64,000 bases of DNA from Xanthobacteraceae bacterium (GTDB taxonomy: Bacteria; Pseudomonadota; Alphaproteobacteria; Rhizobiales; Xanthobacteraceae), in the NCBI GenBank assembly GCA_022841625.1, contig JALHRD010000001.1, positions 62,001 to 126,000 of the forward strand. The letters run 5' to 3'. Every line of letters begins with the position of its first letter. The stretch's first letter is position 1. Positions 55,004-62,921 of this stretch are shown piece by piece. A program made the position numbers and the translations under genes. Under the pieces are notes generated by a model. That model was not told the DNA's origin and did not search any database. It saw only the letters and a program-made list of their open reading frames with translations.

Positions 55004-55756
55004 ATGATCAGAATTGCGATCGTCGCCACGGTTCTGGCGGTTGCCGGCATGACCGCGCAGGCCGCCGAAATCAAAGTCATCTCCGCCAACGGCATGCGGG
55101 AGGTGATCGCGGAGACACAGGCGCGGTTCGAAGCCGCCTCCGGTCATCGGCTCGCCGTCACGGTGGTCGAAACCGGCGCCATCCGCAAACGCGTGCTCGA
55201 CGGCGAGGCCTTCGACGTAATCATGGTGCCACGCAATGTTTCGGACGAATTCGTCAAGGCGCAACGCATTGTGGGCGACAGCCAGACAGCGCTGATCCGG
55301 GTCAATTTCGGCCTCGCCGTGCGCGCCGATGGGCCACAACCAGACACCGGCACGCCGGAAGCCTTGCGCAAGACCTTCCTCGCGGCCAAGCGCGTGCTGA
55401 TCACCGATCCCGCCACCGGCGGCATCAGCGGCGTCCACTTGATGGAGGTCTTGAATACGCTGGGCATCGCCGAGGCGATGAAAGACCGGCTGGTGCCCAA
55501 CCGCGGCAGCGGCCATCATGCCGAACGCGTCGTCAAGGGCGAAGCGGATCTGGCGGTGCAAGCCGAGCACGAAATTCGCTGCGTCCCGGGCGCACGTTTC
55601 CTCGACTATCCCAAGGACTTGCAGCGCACCATCGTCTTCGTCGGCAGCATCGGCGCCGCCACCGCCGACACGACCGCCGCCAAGGCCTATCTCGATTTCG
55701 TGACCGGACCGCAGGTCGCGCCGATCATCAAGGCCAAGTGCCTGTTACCCGGTTGA
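55004..55756 (+). CDS. ModA-like periplasmic substrate-binding protein
   Basis: 250 residues with a signal peptide (about 1-21). Class II binding-protein fold, with AEIKVISANGMREVIAETQARFEAASGHRLAVTVVETGAI at the mature start and DVIMVPRNVSDEF. This opening matches the extracellular binding proteins that resemble molybdate-binding ModA, but the molybdate-ligand pattern is not complete, so the ligand is unknown. No ABC permease or ATPase gene is nearby. It lies two bases after a Bug receptor, an unusual pairing. Confidence 0.82.
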   Translation: MIRIAIVATVLAVAGMTAQAAEIKVISANGMREVIAETQARFEAASGHRLAVTVVETGAIRKRVLDGEAFDVIMVPRNVSDEFVKAQRIVGDSQTALIRVNFGLAVRADGPQPDTGTPEALRKTFLAAKRVLITDPATGGISGVHLMEVLNTLGIAEAMKDRLVPNRGSGHHAERVVKGEADLAVQAEHEIRCVPGARFLDYPKDLQRTIVFVGSIGAATADTTAAKAYLDFVTGPQVAPIIKAKCLLPG

Positions 55757-55766
55757 TCGGCCATTG

Positions 55767-56087
55767 CTATCGGTCACGAAGGCTCAGGACATACGCCACC
55801 AGATGCCATTGCTCTTCCGGCGGCAGGACAATCAGTGGCATGGTGTCGTGTGACGATTGCATCAGGTGGTTGAGCGCAATCGCCGTCATGCCGGGAATGT
55901 TGGCGACGAATGCAAATGGCGGCGAAAGTGGGTTGGGCGAGGACCGCTCGCCGCGTTCAACGGCGTGACAGCTTGCGCAATTCGCCCGCGCCACCCACAG
56001 GCCGCGCTTGGGCTCACCCGCTTCCTGGGCCTGAGCCGCGGCACCGAGCGCCACTGCCGCGAGTAAAACGATCAACCGGAGATTCAT
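55767..56087 (-). CDS. c-type cytochrome, monoheme, 106 aa
   Basis: Signal peptide (about 1-21), heme motif CASCH in ANCASCHAVE, and a later Met-rich stretch (IPGMTAIALNHLMQSSHDTMP) providing the probable axial Met. ATG 56087 follows AGGAG; a GTG at 56096 would sit too close to it. A small periplasmic electron carrier of the class I type. It is convergent with the ModA-like gene and divergent from the second hydrolase gene. Confidence 0.85.
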   Translation of the reverse strand: MNLRLIVLLAAVALGAAAQAQEAGEPKRGLWVARANCASCHAVERGERSSPNPLSPPFAFVANIPGMTAIALNHLMQSSHDTMPLIVLPPEEQWHLVAYVLSLRDR

Positions 56088-56239
56088 CCACCGCACTCCT
56101 GGTATCCGTGCAACTTTCTCCGACCGGACCGGCGGCAGCCTTGATCCAGCGCAAAATCGATCGCAGCCGGCCGCCCCGTCGCTTTACTACGGCACGCCCG
56201 CGCGCCAAGCTATGATGCTTATCCGGGGGAAAATCGCTC

Positions 56240-57025
56240 ATGAGGCCCATGTGTCACAAACATTTGCACCGCATCGCGATGGCGCTGGCCTTCGCGTTCG
56301 CGGCCACCGCCGCGCAGGCTCAGATTCGCACCGAATGGATCGAATACACACAAGGCGACACCAAGCTGAAGGGCTACCTCGCGCATGACGCCAGCATCGC
56401 CGGCAAACGCCCCGCCATTCTCCTGGTCCATCGGCGCAACGGCATGGACGCCAACACGCTGGCCACCACGGAGATGTACGCCAAGCTCGGCTATGCCGTG
56501 TTCGCCGCCGACATCTTCGGCTACGGCCAAGGCGTTTTGCCAAAAGACATTCCGGAAATGACCAAGCAGATCCTGATCTACTACAAGGATCGTCCGCTGA
56601 TGCGCGCGCGCGGCCAGGCCGGCCTCGATGCGCTATTGCGCAATCCGATGGTCGACGCATCGCGGGTCGCCCTGCTCGGCTACTGTTTCGGCGGCACCGT
56701 CGGCATCGAAATGGCCTATGCCGGCGCGCCACTCGCGGCAACAGTCACGATCCACGGCACATTCCGCAATCACGTCTCGGAAGACGCCAAAAACATCAAA
56801 GGCAAGGTCTTGCTGCTGCACGGCGCCGAAGACACCGTCTCCCCGCTCGCCGAGGTGAACAAGATCGTCGACGATCTGCGCAAGGCCAAGGTCGGTTTCC
56901 ATTACGAACTATACAGCGGCGCCGAGCACGGATTTTCCACACCCTCGAACCCCGCCGAGGAGCGCGCCAACGTCCAGTCGATCGCCGCGACCACGCGCTA
57001 TCTCAGGGAAATATTCGGACCCTGA
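56240..57025 (+). CDS. Dienelactone hydrolase family protein, paralogue 2
   Basis: 261 residues with a signal peptide ending AQAQ. The nucleophile is Cys149 in GYCFGG, with Asp in HGAEDTVSPL and His in AEHGFS. The segment matching the activating Glu of paralogue 1 reads HRRNGM, so that position is Asn here and catalytic behaviour may differ. The paralogues align from the signal peptide to the final NLREVFGP/YLREIFGP and share PKDVPEM/PKDIPEM, so they derive from duplication or paralogous transfer. Followed after 9 bases by a nucleotidyltransferase gene. Confidence 0.88.
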   Translation: MRPMCHKHLHRIAMALAFAFAATAAQAQIRTEWIEYTQGDTKLKGYLAHDASIAGKRPAILLVHRRNGMDANTLATTEMYAKLGYAVFAADIFGYGQGVLPKDIPEMTKQILIYYKDRPLMRARGQAGLDALLRNPMVDASRVALLGYCFGGTVGIEMAYAGAPLAATVTIHGTFRNHVSEDAKNIKGKVLLLHGAEDTVSPLAEVNKIVDDLRKAKVGFHYELYSGAEHGFSTPSNPAEERANVQSIAATTRYLREIFGP

Positions 57026-57034
57026 ACACGTCAC

Positions 57035-57781
57035 ATGTATTCTGCCGCCGACGACAGCGCTGCCGACGATGCCCGCACCTTTGCGGGCGCGCTCGCCGAA
57101 TGCTGGCGACGCCGGCTCGACACCGATTTGCTCGGCGTCTATCTGCTCGGCAGCCTCGCGCATGGCGGCTTCTCCCGACGCTACAGCGATATCGACATGG
57201 CCGTGACGAGTGAGTTGGGCCTCACGCCCGCACAGCTCGATGCAATGCGCGGCGAGGCCGCAGCACTCTCACCCGCGATGGCCGCCAAGGTCTCGATTTT
57301 CTGGACCGACCGGATGTTCTCGGCCGGTCGCTTCCCGCCACTCGATCGCATCGACTATCTCGACCATGGTGCGGCGCTGATCGAGCATGCCCGCATCGCG
57401 CCCGCGCGACCCGACCTCACCGAGATTCGCCGTTATCTTTGCGGCAAGCCGTTTGAGGGCTGGGCGCAAAGCGCGGCACAATTCGCCGCGCTCGACACGC
57501 TCGATCCGAAGTCGCACAAGCCCTATTTACGCGCACAGCTTTATCCGGCGCGCTTTGTCTACAGCTTCATGACTGGCCGGATGGGCTCAAATGACGCCGC
57601 CGTGGAATGGCTCATGGACCACACGCCGGCAGGGCTTAATCTCGCGGCAATCGAACGAGCGCTTGATTGCCGGCGCGCGGCCGCCGATCCGGACGCGCTA
57701 TTTGCGGCCCGCACGCTGCTGCCCCGGCAAGTCGCCGCCTGCGCGGCGCTGATCCACGAGAGCGCAGCCGAGCGACCGTAG
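57035..57781 (+). CDS. Nucleotidyltransferase-fold protein (aminoglycoside NTase-like)
   Basis: 248 residues. The N-terminal motif GS-x10-DxD is GSLAHGGFSRRYSDID (residues 39-54), the metal-binding signature of the DNA polymerase beta-like nucleotidyltransferase fold. The rest is helical. It resembles aminoglycoside adenylyltransferases and MNT-type proteins, but the substrate cannot be assigned. Nine bases separate it from the hydrolase gene upstream, so they are probably in one operon. Confidence 0.75.
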   Translation: MYSAADDSAADDARTFAGALAECWRRRLDTDLLGVYLLGSLAHGGFSRRYSDIDMAVTSELGLTPAQLDAMRGEAAALSPAMAAKVSIFWTDRMFSAGRFPPLDRIDYLDHGAALIEHARIAPARPDLTEIRRYLCGKPFEGWAQSAAQFAALDTLDPKSHKPYLRAQLYPARFVYSFMTGRMGSNDAAVEWLMDHTPAGLNLAAIERALDCRRAAADPDALFAARTLLPRQVAACAALIHESAAERP

Positions 57782-58264
57782 CTATTCGAAATAGGCGCCC
57801 TCGATGAGCACCGGCTTTTTTGAATGGTGCGTCTGCGAACGCCCGGGGATTGGCTTGCCCTTGGGGTCGAGCCGGTCGCCCGTCCAATTTTTTTCCATGG
57901 CGCCGAAGCGCAGCAACACCAACGGCTCTTCGCTGTCGTTGCTGAAGGAGTAAAAACAACCCTTCGGCAGCATCAGCGCCTGATGCTTGCGCAGCACCGG
58001 CAACGGCCCGTCGATGTCGAAGAACTGCGCCTCGCCCTGCAACACTACGAAAATATGGTCCTCGTCGGTGTGGGCATGCAGCCCATTCTCGCCACCCTTG
58101 GGGCCGTAACAATGGATGCGGAAGGTTGCGTTGTCGGTCTCCGCCAACAGCACGCGGGTATGCCCCTCTTTGACGAGCTGCGTGCGCAGGCTGAGAATTT
58201 CCGGCTTGACCGCTGCGTTGGCAACACCGGTTTGCGCCGGCTTGAGCGTTGTCTGGGTCGTCAC
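57782..58264 (-). CDS. Cupin domain protein
   Basis: 160 residues of the small beta-barrel cupin fold. Motif 1 is ENGLHAHTDEDHIFVVLQGEA, with the His and Glu metal ligands (HAH...E), and motif 2 is the region LPKGCFYSFSNDSEEPL. A metal-dependent enzyme or ligand-binding protein is expected. It meets the nucleotidyltransferase gene stop to stop, with only one base between them (57781/57782). Confidence 0.8.
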   Translation of the reverse strand: MTTQTTLKPAQTGVANAAVKPEILSLRTQLVKEGHTRVLLAETDNATFRIHCYGPKGGENGLHAHTDEDHIFVVLQGEAQFFDIDGPLPVLRKHQALMLPKGCFYSFSNDSEEPLVLLRFGAMEKNWTGDRLDPKGKPIPGRSQTHHSKKPVLIEGAYFE

Positions 58265-58352
58265 GATTATTCTCCCGATTTCGTCTCGACTTATTGCAGA
58301 TGCGGTACGGGCAGACGCGATACTTACAGATGCGAAATGCCGCTGAGATCGG

Positions 58353-58544
58353 CTAACGGCCCCGCTCGCTAAACATAATGCCGGCCTTGCCCTTGGAATC
58401 GGCCTCGGCTTCGATAATCGTCACCACCACCGCATCAGCCGGGGCGTTCATGTGCTTCATGACCGCGGTGGTGATATCCTGCACCAGCCCCTTCTTTTGT
58501 TCGAATGTGCGCCCTTTGACCACATGGACATAAACTTCCGGCAT
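58353..58544 (-). CDS. 4-oxalocrotonate tautomerase-like protein
   Basis: 63 residues starting MPEVYVHVVKGRTFEQKKGLVQDIT. The Pro after the initiator Met is the catalytic base of the tautomerase superfamily, exposed after Met removal. The helical segment and second strand (AVVVTIIEAEADSKG) match the 4-OT subunit length. It may tautomerise aromatic catabolites. ATG 58544 is chosen over the upstream frame to 58640. It lies 88 bp upstream of the cupin gene on the same strand. Confidence 0.85.
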   Translation of the reverse strand: MPEVYVHVVKGRTFEQKKGLVQDITTAVMKHMNAPADAVVVTIIEAEADSKGKAGIMFSERGR

Positions 58545-58726
58545 ACCCCGTCTCCTTGTTCCTGAAAAAACGAGTATAGCGCAGCGGCCGTGTCGCGGGG
58601 CAATCCCCCTTGGCCCGATATCGCCAGGAGGCGGGCCCAAAGGAACGGTGGCGCGGCAGCGCGGACCGCATTATGGAGTGTCCGACCGCCCATTCTGATT
58701 AATCTCCCCCAAAACAAGGTCCAACA

Positions 58727-59092
58727 GTGTCGTTCAAAACACCGCAATATCTGCCCTGGCGCTACATGCTCCCGCGCGATGTCGTTCTGAGCACCGTGCT
58801 GGCGTTCGGCGAGCGAGCGGCCGAACGGTATTTTCTACCGGGGCTGCACCAAACGCCGAACCGCATCGTCGACCCGGCCCGCATCGATGACCTTGCCACC
58901 CTGGCCGGCCACAGCATTGCCCTGATGATGTTGATCTGGATGTTTTTCCTGGGGCTCTACACCATCAGCATCTTCACCAAGCGGCCGATCAAGCCCCATG
59001 CCACAGCAATCGTGGGCGTCGGCTTGATGATCGTGGTCTTTGTCGGATCGGTGGCAGAGTGGTTTGCCTTGCCAGTGCCGCCGCCGAAATAG
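58727..59092 (+). CDS. Hypothetical membrane protein, 121 aa
   Basis: A GTG start (58727) gives MSFKTPQYLPWRYMLP. Two membrane segments (about residues 63-85 and 93-113) follow a soluble N-terminal part. No family is recognised. It is divergent from the tautomerase gene. Confidence 0.55.
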   Translation: MSFKTPQYLPWRYMLPRDVVLSTVLAFGERAAERYFLPGLHQTPNRIVDPARIDDLATLAGHSIALMMLIWMFFLGLYTISIFTKRPIKPHATAIVGVGLMIVVFVGSVAEWFALPVPPPK

Positions 59093-59246
59093 CATCGCGG
59101 TGACGGACACTGACCGCACTTTCATTTGCTCCACGCAATAGGTGAGCGGGTATGCAGCGACGACATTGCGTCGCGCATCGACAGACGCCTAAAGCCATGC
59201 TGGGATAGCGCCGCGGCATCCGATCAGCAATCGACGCGAGACCAAC

Positions 59247-59675
59247 ATGAAGAAACAAGTCATCAAGGCCGGCGTTCCGGAAACAGCCGGCCCGTTCAAC
59301 CTCTGTGTCCGCTATGGCGACATGATCTATATTTCCGGGCTGCCACCGTTCGACGAAACCTATGCCTCGAAGTTGCGCGAGGCGCGCGCCAATGGGCAAC
59401 CGATCCCGCCGTTTCCCGACATTCCATTCGAACGTCAGGTGCGCATCGTCATGGATCACATGAAGCTGCTAGTCGAGGCCGCCGGCTCCAATATGGATTG
59501 CTTGCTGAAAGTGATTGTCTGGTTGAAAGATCAGCGCCAGCAGGAAGAATTCGACCGCATCTACCGAAGCTATTTCTCAGGCGCTGAGACTTTGCCGGCG
59601 CGCACCCGCATGCAAGCCGGCCGCACGCCGATGGATTGCGGCCTTGAGGTCGAGGCGATCGGCTACGTCCCCTAG
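59247..59675 (+). CDS. RidA/YjgF/YER057c family protein
   Basis: 142 residues. Conserved elements are IKAGVPETAGPFNLCVRYGDMIYISG, the substrate-carboxylate Arg in LPARTRMQAG and the final LEVEAIGYVP. RidA deaminates reactive enamine/imine intermediates from PLP enzymes; many family members have other roles. A family A repeat begins about 8 bases after its stop. Confidence 0.88.
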   Translation: MKKQVIKAGVPETAGPFNLCVRYGDMIYISGLPPFDETYASKLREARANGQPIPPFPDIPFERQVRIVMDHMKLLVEAAGSNMDCLLKVIVWLKDQRQQEEFDRIYRSYFSGAETLPARTRMQAGRTPMDCGLEVEAIGYVP

Positions 59676-59682
59676 CCCACCA

Positions 59683-59860
59683 CCAGTGGAGTGGATTTGA
59701 CATTCGCTACCCACCTTGCAGCAAGCACGCGATGCGAATGTCAAATCCAAAACTCCACTGGCAGCCTATACTTGCTAGTGGTCCTTTGATTCTAACATTC
59801 GCAAAATCGCCCGCGGAAACGGGATGCGAATGTTAGAATCGGACCACTAGCGGATTCATG
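59683..59860. repeat. Two-hairpin repeat, family A, copy 2
   Basis: Nearly identical to copy 1 across the core (about four or five differences in 163 positions), but the stem ends are longer: hairpin 1 begins CCAGTGGAGT and ends ACTCCACTGG, and hairpin 2 begins CTAGTGGTCC and ends GGACCACTAG. The outer bases differ from copy 1 on both sides in a compensating way, so the pairing is kept. Confidence 0.9.
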
Positions 59861-59948
59861 TGCAATTCTGTGGGTCCTGTGGCCGCCGCGTCATTGTGAC
59901 GACTCACCCATGCGCCTATGATAACCGCCTCCGGGGAGGACCCACACA

Positions 59949-60212
59949 ATGCCAAACATGCTTGCTATCGTCTTAGCCGCAGCAATTGCCGGATCGGCGA
60001 CGATTGCACTGGCCCAATTCCCGCTGCCATTTCCCATCCCGCTACCCTTACCGCAAGGAACGCCGGAGGATCGCGCCGCCTGCGAGCCGGACGTACAACG
60101 TTATTGCAAATCTGAAATCCCCGACCAGCTGCGGGTGCTCGGCTGCCTGCAGGACAATCGCAAACGGATTAGCCAGGCATGCCAAGGGGTTCTGGTCCGC
60201 TACGGACAATAA
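59949..60212 (+). CDS. Small secreted cysteine-containing protein, 87 aa
   Basis: Signal peptide (about 1-22, ending ALAQ), then a Pro-rich stretch (FPLPFPIPLPLPQG) and four cysteines (ACEPD, RYCKS, GCLQD, QACQG) spaced as in the Cys-rich repeats of exported alphaproteobacterial proteins; they may form two disulfides. ATG 59949 follows GGGGAGGA. Function unknown. The glutathione peroxidase gene starts 13 bases after its stop. Confidence 0.72.
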   Translation: MPNMLAIVLAAAIAGSATIALAQFPLPFPIPLPLPQGTPEDRAACEPDVQRYCKSEIPDQLRVLGCLQDNRKRISQACQGVLVRYGQ

Positions 60213-60225
60213 TCCGGCTGGCATC

Positions 60226-60813
60226 ATGCTGACCGGTCGCCGAAGCTTTCTGGCACTGCTGGCCACGGTTGCGGCGCCAGCCTTTGCGTGCGCGCAATCA
60301 CCGACCATGAGTACTCCGGCCATGAGCCGCGTTACTGCCTATGCCTTCACCTTTGCCAGTCTCAGGGGCGACCAGATCCGGCTGGCCGACCATGCCGGCA
60401 AACCGATCCTGGTGGTCAACACCGCTTCGCTTTGCGGATACACCCCGCAATTTTCAGGCCTGCAGCAGCTCTGGTCGCGTTTCCGCGAGCGCGGCCTCCT
60501 GATTGTCGGCGTCCCATCCAACGATTTTGGTGGTCAGGAGCCTGGCGGCGTCAGCGAGATTTCGCACACTGCCGAGACCGAATATGGGGTGAATTTTCCG
60601 ATGGCGGCCAAAGTCGATGTCCGTGGCGTCAACCCACATCCGTTCTATCGCTGGGCGGCGACCGAACGTCCACTCGAAACGCCGCGCTGGAACTTCCACA
60701 AATATTTGATCGGTCGCGACGGCAAGATTGCCGCCGTATTCGCGACCAATATCGAACCGATGGACGCGCGCGTGGTCAATGCTATTAGCAAAGAGCTGCC
60801 GGGCGCGCCGTAA
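60226..60813 (+). CDS. Glutathione peroxidase, exported, Cys type
   Basis: 195 residues. An N-terminal RRSFLALLATVAAP stretch has the twin-arginine pattern, so export is likely. The peroxidatic residue is Cys70 in NTASLCGYTPQF, not selenocysteine. Further conserved blocks are VPSNDFGGQEPG (Gln) and WNFHKYLIG (Trp). It should reduce peroxides in the periplasm, probably with thioredoxin-like donors. It forms a likely operon with the cysteine-containing protein and is followed 9 bases after its stop by a family A repeat. Confidence 0.87.
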   Translation: MLTGRRSFLALLATVAAPAFACAQSPTMSTPAMSRVTAYAFTFASLRGDQIRLADHAGKPILVVNTASLCGYTPQFSGLQQLWSRFRERGLLIVGVPSNDFGGQEPGGVSEISHTAETEYGVNFPMAAKVDVRGVNPHPFYRWAATERPLETPRWNFHKYLIGRDGKIAAVFATNIEPMDARVVNAISKELPGAP

Positions 60814-60822
60814 GGCGCTCGA

Positions 60823-60980
60823 GGAGTGGATTTGACATTCGCTACCCCCTGGCAGCCAGCGCGCGATGCGAATGTCAAATCCAAAACTCCACCAGCAGCC
60901 TATACTTGCTAATGGTCCTTTGATTCTAACATTCGCAAAATCGCGCGCGGAAATGGGATGCGAATGTTAGAATTGGACCA
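60823..60980. repeat. Two-hairpin repeat, family A, copy 3
   Basis: More diverged in the loops than copies 1 and 2 and with the outer stem bases lost (stem 1 is GGAGT.../...ACTCC, stem 2 TGGTCC/GGACCA), but the linker CAGCCTATACTTGCTA is unchanged except for one base at its end. Starts 9 bases after the glutathione peroxidase stop. Confidence 0.88.
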
Positions 60981-61012
60981 CCAAAGCCGCTTTCGTTCAA
61001 GGATTGCTATCG

Positions 61013-61183
61013 ATGAAGTTACTCCTCAGCGTTGTCATTGGCTTTCTGGTTGTCTTTCTTTGCCTTTATCTCCTCAATAAACTTCCCATCAAAGGGCGCG
61101 CGAAACAGATCGCACGTGTCGTCATCGTTGTCGTCGGCGTACTCTATCTGATGCGCGCGCTCGGAATGTTGACAGGCTTTTGA
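61013..61183 (+). CDS. Small two-helix membrane protein, 56 aa
   Basis: An ATG at 61013 with AAGGA about 10 bases upstream opens a 56-residue frame: MKLLLSVVIGFLVVFLCLYL, a short basic loop (NKLPIKGRAKQIAR), then VVIVVVGVLYLMRALGML. Two membrane helices with a positive loop between suit a small inner-membrane protein and resemble the Thivi_2564 family of unknown function. It lies between repeat copy 3 and the DHFR-like gene. Confidence 0.6.
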   Translation: MKLLLSVVIGFLVVFLCLYLLNKLPIKGRAKQIARVVIVVVGVLYLMRALGMLTGF

Positions 61184-61201
61184 AGCCCGCATTTGGCACG
61201 C

Positions 61202-61762
61202 ATGACCGACCCAACCAGCATCGAAGGCTTTGCCATCATTTCGGAAGACGGCATGCTCGCCGACGCCGACCGGCACATCCCACCGGCGCTGGTGGTCGAG
61301 GCCGACCAGAAATTCTTTCATGACAATCTCGAACGCGCCGCAGTGGTGGTGCAGGGCCGCCACTCCCACGAAGGTGGCCCACGCGCCGACAGCCGGCATC
61401 GGCTGGTGGTGACGCAGAGCGTGCCGGCGCTGGCGCCACACCCGACATTTCCAAAGGCGTTGCTGTGGAACCCGCGGGGCGCTTCGCTGGAACAGGCATG
61501 GGCAAGGCTTGGAGCGCCCGACGGCATGCTGGCCGTCATCGGCGGCGCCGACGTCAACCAGATATTCCTTAAGCGCGGCTACGACGCCTTCCATCTGTCG
61601 CGCGTTGCCGGCATCCGGCTGCCGGGCGGCCGCCCGGTATTCCCAGACGTGAGCCCCACGCGGACACCAGAGGATATCCTGGCCAAACACGGGCTAAAAC
61701 CTGGACCGCGACGCACCCTCGACCGGACGGCCGGCGTTACATTGGTAACTTGGACCCGGTGA
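61202..61762 (+). CDS. Dihydrofolate reductase-like fold protein (RibD C-terminal type)
   Basis: 186 residues. Features recall the DHFR/RibD fold: an opening strand with FAIISEDGMLADADRHIP, VVVQGRHSHEG with a G-R pair in a VxGRxT-like place, and MLAVIGGADVNQIFLKRGYDAFHLSRV in the GG-x-x-(V/L) NADPH-site place. The match is partial, so enzyme activity is uncertain. ATG 61202 is preferred; 61193 adds three residues. Confidence 0.65.
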   Translation: MTDPTSIEGFAIISEDGMLADADRHIPPALVVEADQKFFHDNLERAAVVVQGRHSHEGGPRADSRHRLVVTQSVPALAPHPTFPKALLWNPRGASLEQAWARLGAPDGMLAVIGGADVNQIFLKRGYDAFHLSRVAGIRLPGGRPVFPDVSPTRTPEDILAKHGLKPGPRRTLDRTAGVTLVTWTR

Positions 61763-61888
61763 TTTCGAGCTGGCGACTTGGCGCCGATGACAGCGGCGAG
61801 CCGATCCGGTCGTAGTGCCGGGCCATTTCGAATGGCTGCGTTCGCGGCTAGAGTTCCGGCAGCAAGACCAATCCCCCGGGGGATTTTC

Positions 61889-62920
61889 ATGGCTCGCACA
61901 ATGCGTATCACCTTATCAGCCGCGTGCTTGGCGATGCTGGTCGGCGGCGGCGATGTCAGCAGCCAACCAGCGGAGCAATTCTTCCGCGGCAAGCAGATCC
62001 GGGTGATCATCTCGGCGGCGCCCGCCACCGATTATGACATGTTCGCGCGCCTGATCTCGGCACAAATGACCAAGCTCCTGCCTGGCAATCCGACCTTCAT
62101 TCACCAAAACATGCCTGGCGCCGGCGGCATCGTCGCCACCAATCATCTCTATAACGTCGCTCCGCAGGACGGCACCGTGATCGGCATGGTCAACCGCAAC
62201 ATGCCGCATGTCGCATTGACCAAGATGGCGAACGTGCAATTCGATCCGACCAAGTTCAATTGGCTCGGCAGCCCCGAGGTATCGCATTCGGTCTGCGCCG
62301 CGCTGACCGGCGTGCCGGTGCAGAAAGCGGAGGATCTGTTCGAGCACGAACTCCTGGTCGGCGGCGCCGGTTCCGGCTCCGCCCCCAGCATAACGTCGCA
62401 TCTTCTGTCGAACCTGCTCGGCATGAAGCTCAAGCTGGTCGAGGGCTACAAGAGCGTCCCTGACGTTTCGCTGGCGATGATGCGCAAGGAGGTCCACGGC
62501 GTCTGCCAGTCGCTGAATGCCTTGCAAGGCGGCAACCTGCAGGGCTGGATCGCCGCCGGCAAGCTCAAGCTCCTGTTCAATCTCGAGCCCGAACCGCTCA
62601 CTGGCTTTCCGGGCTTGCCGACGATCTTCCAATTCGCCAAGACCGACGAGCAGCGTGCAATCCTCGCGCTCAACAGTTCGACTTCGATCATGGGGCGCCC
62701 AATGCTCACGCCGCCCAATGTGCCCGCCGACCGGCTGGCGGCGCTGCGCAAGGCGTTCATCGAGGCGGTCGATCATCCGGACTTGAGGGCCGAAGTGGAA
62801 AAAGTCGGCGGCGAAGTCACCCTGGTCACCGGCGACACCATGCAGAAGGTGGTGGCGGAGATCATGGCGACACCAGCGGCGATCGCCGAAAAGACCCAAA
62901 AAATGATCCAGGCGCGCTAG
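61889..62920 (+). CDS. Bug/TctC-like periplasmic substrate-binding receptor, copy 5, divergent
   Basis: 343 residues, ATG 61889 with GGGGGA upstream. Signal peptide ends around SSQPA. The mature FFRGKQIRVIISAAPATDYDM, HQNMPGAGGIVATNHLYNVAPQDGTVIGM and SNLLGMKLKLVEGYKSVPDVSLAMMRKEV are the pattern of a more distant Bug branch. It has two Cys residues in the mature part. No permease genes nearby. A half family A repeat starts one to two bases after its stop. Confidence 0.82.
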   Translation: MARTMRITLSAACLAMLVGGGDVSSQPAEQFFRGKQIRVIISAAPATDYDMFARLISAQMTKLLPGNPTFIHQNMPGAGGIVATNHLYNVAPQDGTVIGMVNRNMPHVALTKMANVQFDPTKFNWLGSPEVSHSVCAALTGVPVQKAEDLFEHELLVGGAGSGSAPSITSHLLSNLLGMKLKLVEGYKSVPDVSLAMMRKEVHGVCQSLNALQGGNLQGWIAAGKLKLLFNLEPEPLTGFPGLPTIFQFAKTDEQRAILALNSSTSIMGRPMLTPPNVPADRLAALRKAFIEAVDHPDLRAEVEKVGGEVTLVTGDTMQKVVAEIMATPAAIAEKTQKMIQAR

Positions 62921-62921
62921 C

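Noticed and set aside
60226-60813. Selenocysteine at the glutathione peroxidase active site
   Set aside because: The active-site codon is TGC (Cys), so no recoding is needed.
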